Source: Malurus cyaneus samueli
Taxonomy: Eukaryota > Chordata > Aves > Passeriformes > Maluridae
Length of the DNA stretch: 64,000 bases
Assembly: GCA_009741485.1 (NCBI GenBank)
Contig: CM019230.1
Location: 7,727,909 to 7,791,908 of the forward strand
Direction: 5' to 3'
A program made the position numbers and the translations under genes. Shown here piece by piece: positions 1 through 11,436 of the stretch. Position 1 is the stretch's first letter. Each line of letters opens with the position of its first letter. The notes beneath the pieces were generated by a model that was given only the letters and a program-made list of their open reading frames with translations, was not told the origin of the DNA and did no database searches.

Positions 1-448
1 ACAGAAGAGAAGGATCATCAATGGTCAACAAGAACTATCAAGGGCCAATAACAGAACATCAGCCCTGAACATCACCCCTGGTGTGGTCTAGGAAAAGAAA
101 GGAGGTCTAGGAAAAGAATTGGAGGACCTAATCAGCATCAGAGGAGAAGGAATCCAGATCCAATAAGAACCCAAACACTGAGAACTGCACAAAGTTGGAA
201 CAATGAACATTAAATCAATAGACTTCTATGGGTTTTGACTGTATAAAGTTTGGGGGGAAATCTTGTAAAATTTATGTGTCACAGAATGATTTTCTCTGCA
301 CGCCTGGGCTGTGTGTGGATGAGATGATTTCTGTGGCACATCCTGGCCAGTACAACATCCTGAACAGTAAATAAAGTAATGCCTTGGCTTTCTAACATGT
401 TTAAAATGTTGTTAGAGAGTTTTTGTTTTTCCCACAGTTTCGGTGACA
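1..448 (+). mobile_element. Solo LTR of an endogenous retrovirus, 5' end cut by window edge (copy 1)
   Basis: This segment aligns by eye along most of its length with 10.9-11.4 kb, at roughly 85% identity, so it is one copy of a dispersed repeat. It has LTR layout: a TATA-like TATAAAG near 242, a good AATAAA polyadenylation signal at 370-375, a short T-rich downstream segment, and an end in GGTGACA at 448, consistent with the usual CA terminus. No gag, pol or env coding sequence follows, so it is a solo LTR, or a provirus edge whose interior lies outside the window on the left. The first ~60 bases hold degenerate versions of the 10-bp unit that is expanded in copy 2. The family name is not known to me; the LTR call is inference from layout and repetition. 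Confidence 0.65.
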
Positions 449-1958
449 TCTCCAGCCCGGAAAGATTTTATGGCAACTATCTTTTGGTGCTCTGAGCCAC
501 CCACAAGGTGCTCCAAGGGCCAAAGTGTGTCCTGCTGGTGTTTACCCTCTGAATTCTCACCCTCAGAATAAAAGCAGGGCCACAAATGCTTCTTGTATAT
601 CTGATATTTCTTAGCACTGAAATAAAGGCTGAGTTGCACAGCTCCTGGAGCCATGGCCACTGTCACAGCTGCTGCGAGTCCCTGGCTGCCTCCGATGGGG
701 AAAAGGCACCGCCGTGGCAGGAGAATCAGGGAACAAGCAGTTAAATTTCTTCAGATGCAGCAGCTGTGGGTGGGAGCCAGTGGAGTGCAGGGCACACCTC
801 CAGCTCTGCCCCAGGGCTCTGGTGACTGTAAACTCTGCCCCAGTGCTGCTCCTGCTCAGCTCCCTGGCTGTGGGAGAAGGAGCCCTCACAGCCCCTGGGT
901 GCACACATCTGCCCAGCCTCAGCCAGGGAGGCTGTGACAGCTGGACAAAGTTACAACAAAAATCTGTGCAGTGTTTCTGGGTTGTGTCTGTGATGATGAC
1001 AATGTGCCCTCCTTGACTGAGCACCCATTCCCTGTCCATTCCAAAGATTGGGCTTTTCACACCTACCCCTGTATCATCATATTTCCTTATAAAGTCCAGT
1101 TGCTTATTGTAACACTTTTTTTTTATTTTTATGTTTTAATTTCTATTTTTATATTTTAATTTTAATTTCCATTTTTTTTAAAAAAAACCCTATTTTTATT
1201 TTTCTGTGACTGCAACATGCACAAGTTTTCTAAAAGGTGGGCTAGAGCCAAGCAAACTGGCATTTGCTCCCTTCATTTGTCTGTTGGAATGACAGCTTTG
1301 GGAAGCAGTGTCTGATGCTGTCAGGGGGCTGCAGGGGGGTGTTTTTTCCCAATCTTGGCCCTGCCCAGATGGGTGACCCCAGGCAGAGCCCTGCTACCTC
1401 CCCCATCAGCCTGCAAGGTGAGAGTGATAAGCTCTGTGAGTGTGTAGTGAGGCTTAATTAAAGCAGAAAAGCACTTGAAGCTCCTCAGTAGAAGCAGTTT
1501 TAAATATAAACCACGATAATAACAAGGTGGTTACAGCATGGAGGAGTCTGGAGGAGGGACAGTGACACACAGCAGGGGCAAGGTGGCTCAGAGAGCTCTG
1601 TGGGACCACCCACAGCTCAGCCTGGCTTCACCATGGATCCATCCCCAGGTGAAATCTGAGCTCCTCATGCTGCTGAGGAAAACCATCCCCTCCTTTCCTA
1701 ACAGGGACTGCTGGAGCCCAGCGTGCAGTTGCCTCGAAAGAAAGGTTTTCCAAGCAGCACCGTGGGGGAGAAGAAAGATCTGAACACATTTCCTTGTTGC
1801 TCCTGTGCTCTGTGAGGTCTCTTATCCTTTGTTTTGATGATAAAAATATCCTCCTGGGGCATGGAGGTGACATTGCTCCTGCACAGGTGGCTGGGGTGAG
1901 GGCAAGGAAGGCAGGGATGGCACCCCATTCCATGGTCAGTGTGCCCCGGGTTGAGGGA
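449..1958. other. Unique non-coding DNA
   Basis: No exon, repeat family or RNA gene is recognised. An AT-rich, T-run-rich tract lies at about 1110-1205. Short overlapping open frames on both strands around 611-1060 show no recognisable domain and are treated as chance. Confidence 0.5.
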
Positions 1959-1960
1959 TT

Positions 1961-2014
1961 CCATCCCATCCCATCCCATTCCATCATTCCCATTCCATCC
2001 CATCCATCCCATCC
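1961..2014 (+). repeat. (CCATC/CCATT)n pentanucleotide repeat
   Basis: About ten imperfect copies of a CCATC/CCATT pentamer occur head to tail, interrupted by CATTCC variants. It is a simple satellite-type microsatellite with no flanking gene. Confidence 0.85.
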
Positions 2015-2937
2015 TCACCGTCGCCATCCATTTATCCACCATTCCATCCCGTGCCTCAGTGTCCCCCAGGACAAGTCCTCAGGGCTGCTTTGTCCCTGGC
2101 TGCTCTCCCTGGACCCTCAATTACAGATGTGCCACATCTGTGTTCTTCTCCTGCATTCTTAAGATAAACATGTCCTTCACTGTAGTCACCCACTCCATCA
2201 TACAGTGCCATCAAATGAGCCTTGCTGGCTCGTAAATTACTGTGCAAACCATTCCAAACAATAAAGGCAATTTTACTTACTGAACCATTAAATTTACACA
2301 CTTAAATTAGACTCAACCAGACGTTGAGAGGGTACGTCTCGCGGCCAGACAAACAATGAGTTTAGGGAAAGAGCTGCCGTGTACTTCCCCACCTCTCACA
2401 TGAAATTAATGAGGTGCTTCAATTTAATCATCATTAAAATTACATCTTTATTTAGTTACTTAGCAGAGTTTGACTCGCTGCGTGGCGTGGAACGTGAGGT
2501 AATGCCTCTGACATCAACCCTTTGGCAGAGGGAGGAAGGGGAGGCCCATCTCCCCAAAATGCCTTTCCACCCACTGCAGCCAGGGTGGGCATGCCTGCCA
2601 TGAGCCCAAACCATTCTCCAGGGCTCATCGTTAAGGTTAAACAATGAAGGAAGAGAAACAGTAAATTAAGAAAATCAGGATTATTTCAGGATGGGTTTGA
2701 GACAGGCAGACACAGCCACTTTATTCTTTGGATGATATGAACAGGAATCTCTTGCAGCATAGTCAGCCTCAAAGTTCAGTGCATGTGACGTGGAGAAACT
2801 GCTCAAAAAAGCAAGAATCTGGGACAAAAGCAGGGCAGAACGGAGACAGAGAGACAAGAGCCTGCTCTCGTGTGCACGTGCAGCTTGTTTTGTACTCATA
2901 CACAGAATTGGCTCATCTCAGGATGCTCCTGGGCACT
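2015..2937. other. Unique DNA with a candidate conserved non-coding block (about 2200-2510)
   Basis: The part at about 2200-2510 is AT-rich and non-repetitive, with several homeodomain-type cores (AAATTAATG near 2402, TTTAATCATCATTAAAATTA near 2424) and an unmethylated-looking CpG pocket at 2333-2345. This composition is typical of vertebrate conserved non-coding elements, but conservation was not tested. The remainder shows nothing recognisable. Confidence 0.25.
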
Positions 2938-3117
2938 CACAGGGACAGGCTGGAGCTGGGGACAGTCACAGGGACAGGATGGAGCTGGGGACAGTCACAG
3001 GGACAGGATGGGCAGTGTTTGGGACAGTCACAGGGACAGGCTGGAGCTAGGGGCAGTCACAGGGACAGGATGGAGCTGGGGACAGCCACAGGATGGGCAG
3101 TGTTTGGGACAATCACA
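2938..3117 (+). repeat. Minisatellite with alternating 29- and 33-bp units
   Basis: Six tandem units each begin CACAGGGACAGG or a shortened CACAGG. Units run 29, 29, 33, 29, 29 and 27 bases. Two unit types can be told apart: one contains TGGAGCTGGGGACAG and the other GGGCAGTGTTTGGGACA. Open frames across it translate the repeat and are not evidence of a gene. Confidence 0.9.
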
Positions 3118-4489
3118 GAGGGTGCAGACCGTGTGGTTGTCACCTTTCCCTGTTTGTCCCTGAGCTGTCCTGGATGAGCTCACAGACCCTAAACCCTGCT
3201 CATGGGGGGCTCCTACAGCCAAAGGCACTCACTTGGCCACCAGGAAGTTTTCAAGAAGTGACAGGGATTTTTTGGGGACATCAGCAAAGCCTGTGAGGGT
3301 CCCTGCTGTGGGGACAAGGCAGGGATCAGACAGCAGGGACAAGCTGCACATTTGGGAAGGTTCAGTGCCTGGGGAGCTGCTGCCTCTGCAGTATTGAAGA
3401 GCCTTGTAAGAAAGGAAAATAAAGAGATTACAGAGCCCTGTGGTGAGAGTGATGTAAAGGAAAACAGACCCCCCTGAACTGGACATAACATCTGCATGGA
3501 GTAAGAGATGGAAAATTCCTGAAGGAGAGAGCCCTGCACAAAAATAGGAGCCCAGAGATAAAGGTTGGGCAGCCAGGGTCACTCAGGATGTCAGGGGCTT
3601 GTTAAGACCTTTCTCAAAATCAGCAATGGGCTACAGCAACACAGAGATTTTTGTTACTTGAAAATATTTCCATCCCGACATGGACATAATTCTCTGCTCC
3701 CCACTTGGGCCATGGAGCTCAGTGATCTCAGTGGCCTCACCCTGGTACTGATGGGAATGAGCAAGATTAGACCTTACTGAGCTCATCTGAAGATGTGAAA
3801 CCCTGGGAATCCCTCTTCCCCCAGGGATACCCACAGCTCTGCATGGATGCAGCATGCCCACGTTGTTTCCATCAGTAATTCTTTGCTTCTCTTTTGATCA
3901 CTCTTGCTCCAGGAAAGGGAGATGAGCTCCCAACAAACCCCTTCTCTGGGTAAAGCTCACTGGGGGAATGGCAGAAACTGATTTGTTGGGGCTGCAAACA
4001 CTGGCTGTGTATTCAGCTGCTCTCCTCTGATCCCTGCACAAGCTCTGCACTGGCCAGTGTTCTGTGCCACTCTGCACCACAGTGAGCAGCTAGAGCAGAT
4101 TAGACAGTCCCCAAAACCCCAGCTCAGGCAGGGTGTGAGGGCTTTGTTTGACATCCCTTTTGGGGCAGCATCTTTGCTCAGACAGGGAGATAAATATCAG
4201 TTATGGATAGCAGGAAGCAGCACTCGCACCTGAAAGCTCGCTGCATTAAGAAGGAGAAAAAAAAAATCAACCCACAAAAGAGTAAACATCAAACTGCCAA
4301 CTGCTTTTTACCTTCTGTAAATCAAAACACACTCTGGAAGTAAAAACTCCCAAATTACAGCAGGCGAGATGAAACATTAACCCGCCAAGAGCAGGGACGG
4401 TGGTGGCAGGGATGCACAGGCTGGAGCCAGAGCTACAGTTTGTCTACATTAAAAATGCAACATCAGCAGAGGTGTCTGAAAGAGTCATT
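3118..4489. other. Unique non-coding DNA
   Basis: Nothing recognisable was found. There is an A-run near 4257-4266. Open frames are short and mutually overlapping. Confidence 0.5.
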
Positions 4490-5060
4490 TATCAACTCCT
4501 GGATTAGAGAGACATCTTAAAGTAAGTGCACCATTTATACGCACATATGCACAAATTGTCTGCTGAGCGAGGAGAGCGGAGCCGCGCTCTTTGTGCCTCG
4601 GAAAGTTCTCTCCAGTCCTCTGGGTAAATGTGGGGCCACAATGACATTAGGCATGGAAAATAGGAGCCTTGCTGGTGGTAACGGGGGGTACAATTCATGT
4701 GAGCAGCCGGGATGGAAAGTAATCTAATGCTGCAATTTCAGAGAAACAATATAGAGCCGCTCACATACATCATGATTAATGGCTGGATACCATAGTGTGA
4801 AAACCATTTAAAAAATGGCATTTTTGTCACTGACAATGTTACACATATAGTAAAGGTCATACATGATAAGAGCATTATCCATATTTCTTCTGCAAACATG
4901 CTTAACCTTGTAGAGCACAATTCCCTGGAAGATTGGTGATCCATCTCCAGCTGCGAAGCGCGCTCTTCAGAACCCGAGAAGGCCAATTGTACATTTCTAT
5001 CATCACCATCCACGCACACGCAGGCGCTCTGGAGCCTGCACCGGCCTTTCCAAGCAGAAA
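4490..5060. promoter_or_regulatory. Candidate conserved non-coding element
   Basis: A non-repetitive, compositionally mixed stretch has homeobox-type cores (CATGATTAATGG near 4769), long AT-rich phrases and a CpG-containing segment near 4955-4975. It resembles vertebrate developmental enhancers in texture. No promoter signals or exon boundaries are evident. This is inference from composition only. Confidence 0.25.
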
Positions 5061-5777
5061 GAGATGGAAATGTTCCAGAGCAGCACCTGCTCAGGGCTCC
5101 CCTCCCTCCACCTTGTCTCCTGCTGTCACCTCACACGTGCCGGCCCTTACCGAAGCTGCGCTGCAGACACATTTTCCTATAAATCTCCTCTCCAAAGGCT
5201 GCTTGAGGAGCACCTTTGGAACACTTGGGCCACAGGGAGGTCCCAGCAATGAGTCCACACTCCCAGTGGGACTGTCTCTGCTGCGTGGCAGCGCTGGGCA
5301 CAGCAGGAAAGGGGCAGCTGGGAACCAGCTATATCTGCAGGGAAATCTCATCCCATTCAAAGATGGAAATCTGAGTCCACAGGCCGGGCATTTACCTTTT
5401 CGAAAGCTGCATTTAAAACATACAGATCCATAGAAGAGAGTGGGATTCCCCAGATGAACCATTTCAGGTAAAACCCAATGCCACATGCCCTGTGGTGCCA
5501 CATTTGTCACAGCTGCAGCTTGCATTGTCCCCCAGACTCAATGAAACCCCTGAGCACCAACACCTCTGAACCTCATTGCAAGCCTGCCTTGCAGCTCTGG
5601 GAGCCTTGGCTGAAATCTGGAGGAACAAACAGCTTCACAATGCATTTGTGTGACCCTCTGGAAACTCCCAGAAAGTGGCACTAAGCTGAGTAGGTGTCAT
5701 TGTCTGCAGGATGGCACACAGTAGGAAGAGGGAATTCTTCAATATGCAGTCAGGTAGCTGGAGATACAGAATCCTAA
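5061..5777. other. Unique non-coding DNA
   Basis: No repeat family or exon is recognised. The 5091-5525 minus-strand open frame (144 codons) has no recognisable domain and overlaps others on the plus strand. Confidence 0.45.
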
Positions 5778-6310
5778 GTTCATAGATTTGTAAGTTCATA
5801 GAATCATTTAATCAGAGAATCACAGAATAATAGAATAAGAGAATCACAGAGCCATAGAATCGTAGAATCACAGAATAACAGAGCAATGGAATCATAGAAT
5901 CACAGAGTCATAGTGTCCCAGAATCTTAGTGTCATTGGGCCAAAGAATCACAGGATCATAGAAACACAGATTCACAGAGTCACAGAATCACAGAACCACA
6001 GAGTTATAGAGTCACAGAACCACAGAACCACAGGATCACAGAATCATAGAATTAGAGAATCATAGAGTCACAAAATCACAGAATCATAGAATCATTGAGT
6101 CATAGCATCACAGAATCACAGAATCAGAGTCATAGTATCACAGGGTCATAGAAAATCCAGGATCACAGATTCATAGAACCGTTTGGTTTGCAAGGGATTT
6201 TAAAGCTCATCTCATTCCAATCCCCACTACTATGGGCAGCCACGTCCCACCAGACCAGGCTGCTCAGAGCCCATCCAGCCTGGCCTGAGCACTCTTTCCT
6301 CCCCTGTTAG
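5778..6310 (-). mobile_element. CR1 LINE 3' fragment with greatly expanded tail repeat
   Basis: On the minus strand this is a CR1 non-LTR retrotransposon fragment. The body (about 6170-6310) carries the reverse complement of the familiar CR1 3' region, including the CCAGACCAGGCTGCTCAGAG and CCAGCCTGGCC segments. The 3' tail, normally two to four copies of an 8-base ATTCTATG-type unit, here extends for about 400 bases (5778-6176) as GAATCACA/GAATCATA variants with interspersed AGAGTCA-type units. The element is 5'-truncated with no reverse transcriptase coding region. Family assignment rests on remembered CR1 features. Confidence 0.85.
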
Positions 6311-7370
6311 AGTGAGCACTCGCTGCTGGGTCAGTCACTCACACCTTTCCCTGCCCACCCGCCTGGCAGGGTCCTTTCCCTGCTGCTTCTGAGCTCTTCT
6401 GATTAACCTCGGCTCCAACTGCAATTCAGGGCTGTGCTCTGCACTAACAAGATCTTAAAGGCATTGTATGAAAATTTCATTATTTCTACAGCAAATAAAC
6501 CCCTGCCTGAAACAAATATTTATGCAGAGAGATGTAGGGTAAAGCTCGTTGAGCCAGGTTAGGCTCTGCTTTGAGCATCTCTGCCAAGCCTTGTCTGGGG
6601 CAGGGGCTGGGCACCAGGACAGGGGCTGTGCTCACTGCTGCTGCTTCACTTCAGCAGGGCACAGACACGAAAATGTGCCACAGCAACCCCTGGGACAGGC
6701 TGTGCAGCAATGCAGCTCAGAGCCTCTGCTCGCTGGATCGCTGCTAACAAACAATTACCACTCGAAAAAGTGCAGGGATGCTGTTAAACCTTGCTGGAGC
6801 GGGGTGAGTGGGAGTTTAGAGGCTGCAGGCAGGATCTCCCCCCATCCCCAGCTCACTGCTCCCCAGCAGTTCTGCCCTCCTTTGCAGAGGAGAGCATGAG
6901 CTCACTCCAGAGGAATTTTCTCTGTGGGAGACTCTGGAAAATGCTCTGGTGCCTTGTGACCACCTCCTGGAGCAGAGCCTTCCCCCCAGCCGGCTGCCAG
7001 ATGGGGCTGCAGCACCCCGAGGGGGTGACCACATCAGTGGGAGGCACTGCCAACCCCGGGATCGGTGCTTTGTTTGGAAAATTGTGACCCCAAATCTCCC
7101 GGGCAGCCCCAGCAGCTGGCGGGGGTCAGCCCCTCACACAGCCCGGGGAAGAGCTGTGGGCACGGAGGGATGGAGGGGATGGAGGGGACAGAGGGGACAT
7201 TGCCACGCTGGCATTTGCAGCTTGTCACATCAGCTTGTGCTTTCTTCTGTGAGCAGCACAGTGAAGGCTCCCCGCTGCGCCCAGGGTGGGAAAAGCTTTT
7301 CCCCAGAGTAGCTCGCAAAGACTGGCTGGACCAAATTATTCTTCTCATCATGAATGCCTCTCTCTGAGCC
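6311..7370. other. Unique non-coding DNA
   Basis: No exon is recognised. A short GGAGGGGAC-type tandem occurs at about 7160-7198. Several overlapping open frames of about 100 codons lie here on both strands without any recognisable domain. Confidence 0.45.
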
Positions 7371-8065
7371 ACCTTAGCCATGCAGATACTCAAACGTTAT
7401 TAATATGAATGAATGCATCTTGTCTCGGGGTGTCTCGTGGCAGAAGCCATTTCAGAAACACCGTGAGGGTGGAGGGAAGGAGGGAATACAATCGAGCAGC
7501 TCCGGTTGCATCTGTCCTATTCCTCAGACGACAATTTCCCTCTCCCAAGAGCACCACAGACTAGAGGCACTCGCAGATTATACATCACTCAGTCTCTTGC
7601 ATTGCAGAATTAGCTTTCTTAGCAAGGAAACAAAGGATTTGCTGTGTTGGATCAGGCTACCGACATTGCTGCTGCTGCATCCGAGCTCTGGCACTTAAGA
7701 AACCCGGCAGCTCTCCCTCCTCTGGCTGTGCCGGCCAAGTCCTGCCTGGGGAGCTGCACACACACTCCGAGATTGCTTCCAGATTGCCACAAAAATTCAT
7801 CTGATGCTCGGGAGCAGGTAGTTTAACTTCGCTCCTAATTTTGTCATCTCACAGACCCGCAAATGGCCAACATCATTTAGTCCTTTTAAAAACTCAGCCA
7901 GAACGTTTATCTCAATAAGTGCCTCCGGCACTGCCCTCCATAAAGCCGGCTGCATGCCACATAAAAGGAGGGTTTCTTTTTACTCCTTCGAAATTTACTG
8001 CCCTGCATGGTTTGCTTTACAGCTGTTAATACAATGAAAGCTTTTGTAAGGAGACCATGGTGCTG
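7371..8065. promoter_or_regulatory. Candidate conserved non-coding element(s)
   Basis: Non-repetitive sequence of mixed composition, with AT-rich phrases such as CGTTATTAATATGAATG near 7395 and TTTAGTCCTTTTAAAAA near 7875. It lacks the purine or pyrimidine strings and CR1 traces seen elsewhere. The texture suggests selective constraint, but that is only an impression; an alignment would be needed. Confidence 0.22.
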
Positions 8066-8927
8066 GGGAACGGGGCAGGAGCTTGCAGAGGAGGAAGATA
8101 AGAGTCTGTGGCTAATGCGGGGCTTCACATGGCCGGCCCGACGGGAGGACCATAACTCATAACACATTTAATGGCCCAGGCGAGGAAAGGGACTGCTGAG
8201 CATTCCCAGAGGGGCACACACAGCCATTCCCACCAGCTCTGGCAGCGGGAGATGGAGCGGGGAGGGCTCTGTGCGGCTGTACACCGGCGGGGGAAGGCAG
8301 CAGCAGCTTTTAATCCTTCCCCTCTTCTGCAGAGGAGGGATGGAGGGGGCTCTTGCTTGAGCAGAGCAGCTCCCCACAGAGCCAAGGAGAAGAGTTCAGA
8401 GCCGGGGAGAAATATTAAAGGTGATGGAGAGCGTGGTGTGTGCAAACACGGGCTGAGCAGCCCGGGAAACGCCGGTGTCAGACACGGCAGCAGCAGCAGC
8501 CTCCTCTCTTCTGCTGACCTTTAACTCCTCCTGGCCCGAAGCAGAGAACGCCAGCACGGTGCTGTGTTTTACAGAGCCGCGGATCAAACGCGTAGCCCAA
8601 GGCACGGGAAGAGGTTTCTTTGGGGATGAGCAGGCGTGGGCTGTGCGGCGGCAGCACAGCCTCGGCTCATCCTGGAGATGCTGGCACCGAGGTGGCACCG
8701 GGACAGCTCCTCCTCCTCCTCCCGGGGTCCCTGTCTGCCACACTCATGAGAAGGGAAGGAAACCTTCCCAGCTGACAGGAAAACCTCGCATCTTCAAGGA
8801 ACAGATCCAATCTCTGTCGCAAAATCAGCGTCCTGGCTCTGCACGGGTGCTGCCCAATCCTACCCGAAATGCTGGGCAGCTGTTTGGAGCTGGGTGAGAG
8901 CCCATGTGCTCACACAACCCTGAATGT
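8066..8927. other. Unique, moderately GC-rich non-coding DNA
   Basis: CpG dinucleotides are somewhat enriched around 8460-8700, with a short CAG run near 8485. No first exon, TATA box or splice-flanked open frame is convincing. Confidence 0.35.
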
Positions 8928-9175
8928 AGACACTAGGAAAAAGTTTTTTCCCTAGTGTGATTTCCTAGTGTGATAGGAGTGATAGTGATAAAGCACTGGA
9001 ATGGTCTGCCCGGGGAGGTGCTGGAGTCACCATCCCTGGATGTGTTTAAATAAAGATTGGACGTGGCCATGGTGCCATGGTTTAGTTGAGGTGTCAGGAT
9101 GGGGGTTGGACTTGAAGATCTTGAAGGTCTCTTCCAACCCTGGTGATTGTGTGATTCTGTCATTCTGGGAATCAT
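8928..9175 (+). mobile_element. CR1 LINE 3' fragment
   Basis: The stretch TGGTCTGCCCGGGGAGGTGC near 9003, the GGACTTGAAGATCTTGAAGG block near 9109 and the terminal TGTGATTCTGTCATTCTG are the CR1 3' region in the plus orientation. It is truncated at the 5' side and non-coding. A small internal duplication of CCTAGTGTGAT lies at about 8951-8973. Confidence 0.9.
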
Positions 9176-9404
9176 CCAGCTCCCCATGGACAGTGACAGC
9201 TCCTCAGGGACACACGGGAGGTGTGCAGGGAACACCCTGGAGTGTGCCCGTGCTTGGGTGTGCGGTGACATTCACTGCCTGAGCCTGCCCGTGTCCCCAG
9301 GCACCAGGGGCCACGCGTATTTTTGTATTTTCGTCAGCTCCATCCTCCCCACAAAGCCGGAGTTAACTGCTGAGACTGCTCTCTGCCATCTTTTGTGAGC
9401 CGGG
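9176..9404. other. Unique non-coding DNA
   Basis: Nothing recognisable lies between the CR1 end and the AT-rich block that follows. Confidence 0.4.
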
Positions 9405-9625
9405 AACCAGGAACACTGCATAAATCATTATTCTTGCTAATTACCAGGAAACATCAAACAAGACAAGCATTTTACTCCTCATCACTGAATTTTGTTATGC
9501 TAATTAGAGTTGTATAAGCTGTTGCTATTAAACCTGGAGAGTCAGAAAAACATTTGCATTAATACCCACAAAGCTGCATCAAAACCTAGTTATTAGTATT
9601 TCAATGAGGTTCAGGTTACAGGGAA
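9405..9625. promoter_or_regulatory. Candidate conserved non-coding element with repeated GCTAATTA cores
   Basis: A non-repetitive AT-rich block has two GCTAATTA homeodomain-type cores (near 9438 and 9500) and other AT-rich motifs. It could be an enhancer; no experimental or comparative support is available here. Confidence 0.25.
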
Positions 9626-10837
9626 GCTGCTGCCATTTTGGGGGCTGGTTTGTTGTTTTTAAATCCTGCTGTGAGAGAAAATATAAATAAATGCAGGGTG
9701 AGGCCTCACGCAGACAATACTCCTTTTATATGGGGAATTAAAAAAAATAAGGAAACTTTGATCAGGAGGAAATGCAGAAGTGAGGGGGAGAGGGAAGGCA
9801 GAGCAGCACAGGGGTTTTGGTGCCAGGGGCTGCACCGGCTGTGGCTGCCAGGCTGGGAATTGCTTTTGGGATTTCTGAGCTCCTGCTGCTCCCAGATGCT
9901 TTGCTTGATCTGGGTTTGGGTTTGACTTTCTGGAAGGCAGCTGGGAGGAGGAGCTGGCTCCTGCCTCTTCCATGGAAATCACTCAAATTTGCCTTCTACA
10001 CCTTGTGCATCACACTGACACTGGGGGCTCACAGAAGGGTGAGGGACAGGATTTCTGTGTGCCAAAACTCACACACCAAACCCCACATCTAAATCTTGTG
10101 GGGAGCCAACCGTAACGAGAATTGGCAATTCCTTCTTTCTAGTGCCAATCACAGCAGCTGAGTGTTTCATCTGAAGATCTCACAGCGCTTCAGAAAGGCA
10201 AATTATTCCCCCATGTGTGCCTTTAATACAACAATTATCACCATTTGATGCATCAAATACATCTGAAAAAATTAGGGGAGTCCGAACAGGCGGCTTGTGA
10301 GCAAGGGAAGGGCATTTTAACTGGAGCTGGAGTTTCATTTTGGTGAGCTGTTCACAAAGGCATGCTCACATTGATGGTTTCTATCACATGGAGGTGCTGG
10401 TGTTGAGCCCACATGAACTGGTGTGACAGCAAACCTTGTCCTGCTCTGGGAGGCTGTGACAGGGTCGGACACAGCAGAGGGAACCCATGGGAGAGGGAGC
10501 TGGGGTGTGGTTGGGGTTGGGATCATCCTCATCCCAGACAATGCCGTGGGTGTTGGACTGGGTGAGAGGCACTGTGATTTTCCCAGATACTCACAGGGTC
10601 CCCAGCCCCTTTCACAGCTTCCCCAGCCCCTCAGCTGAAACCACAGAACTCCCTTTGGCTGGCATTTATTCCTCAGGAAGGAGCAGATCCTATTGACAGC
10701 TGGGTGCAGCCTGAAGAACACATTCGAGCTATCAGCATGACCCAAGTGTTGGAATCCATACCAGTTTCAAAATTTTTATATAACTTTGGTCATTAATTTA
10801 GTAAAATAATTTTGTTCGCTTTTGCCCCAGGGAAGGG
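9626..10837. other. Unique non-coding DNA
   Basis: No repeat family or exon is recognised. Open frames of about 100-136 codons overlap on both strands and have no recognised domain. Confidence 0.45.
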
Positions 10838-11436
10838 TGTTGAAGTTCCTTTCCAGGGCATTGTTCCACCAGGTGAGGCCTGAGGAGCTTCACAGCTCAA
10901 CAGAGTGGGAGGGGACAGGAGAGAAGGAGATCAGTGACCATCAGTGACCATCAGTGACCATCAACGGCCATCAGTGACCATCAGTGACCATCAGTGACAT
11001 CAGTGACCATCAGTGACCATCAGTGACCATCAGTGACCATCAACAGAACATCCACTCCAAACCTCCCCCCCTGGCATGGTCCAGACTCCTTCCCTGGGAA
11101 GAGAAAAAAAGGAGGACCTAATTAACATTGAAAGCAAAGAAATCCAGATCCAATAGGAACCCAAATACTAAGAATTATGCAACATTGGACCAATGAATAT
11201 TAAATCAATAAAGTTCAATGGGGTTTGACTGTGCGAAGTTTGGGGGAAAATCTTATAAAATGGATGTGTCATAGAATGATTTTCTCTGAACACCTAGGCT
11301 GCATGTGGGCAAAATTATTTCTGTGGCACATCCTGGCCAGAGTAACATCCTGACCAGAAAATACAGTAATGCCTTGACTTTCTAATATTAAAAATGTTGT
11401 TGGAGAGTTTTTGGTTTTCCCGCAATTTCGGTGACA
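10838..11436 (+). mobile_element. Solo LTR of the same retroviral family (copy 2), start uncertain
   Basis: This is the second copy of the element at 1-448, in the same orientation. Homology is clear from about 10910 to 11436, where it ends in GGTGACA as copy 1 does. It keeps a TATAAAA box at 11254-11260, while the polyadenylation hexamer is mutated to AATACA at 11360-11365. The start at 10838 (a TGTT) is a guess based on the usual TG terminus; no target-site duplication could be matched. The 10.5 kb between the copies is not retroviral, so they are two separate solo LTRs rather than the ends of one provirus. Confidence 0.65.
10931..11039 (+). repeat. 10-bp minisatellite inside LTR copy 2
   Basis: Eleven tandem copies of TCAGTGACCA occur. 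One is degenerate (TCAACGGCCA at 10961-10970) and one is 9 bases long (10991-10999). Copy 1 of the LTR has only scattered degenerate relatives of this unit, so the array expanded in copy 2 or its immediate source. Confidence 0.95.

Noticed and set aside
2938..3117. CRISPR-like or coding repeat
   Set aside because: Head-to-tail minisatellite units with no spacers and no protein signal.
5778..6176. CRISPR-like array from the regular GAATCACA/GAATCATA spacing
   Set aside because: Units are about 8 bases with no unique spacers, joined to a CR1 body in a vertebrate context.
1..11436. A full provirus bounded by the two LTR copies
   Set aside because: The 10.5 kb between them holds unique DNA, a CCATC repeat, a minisatellite and two CR1 fragments, with no gag, pol or env remnants recognised.
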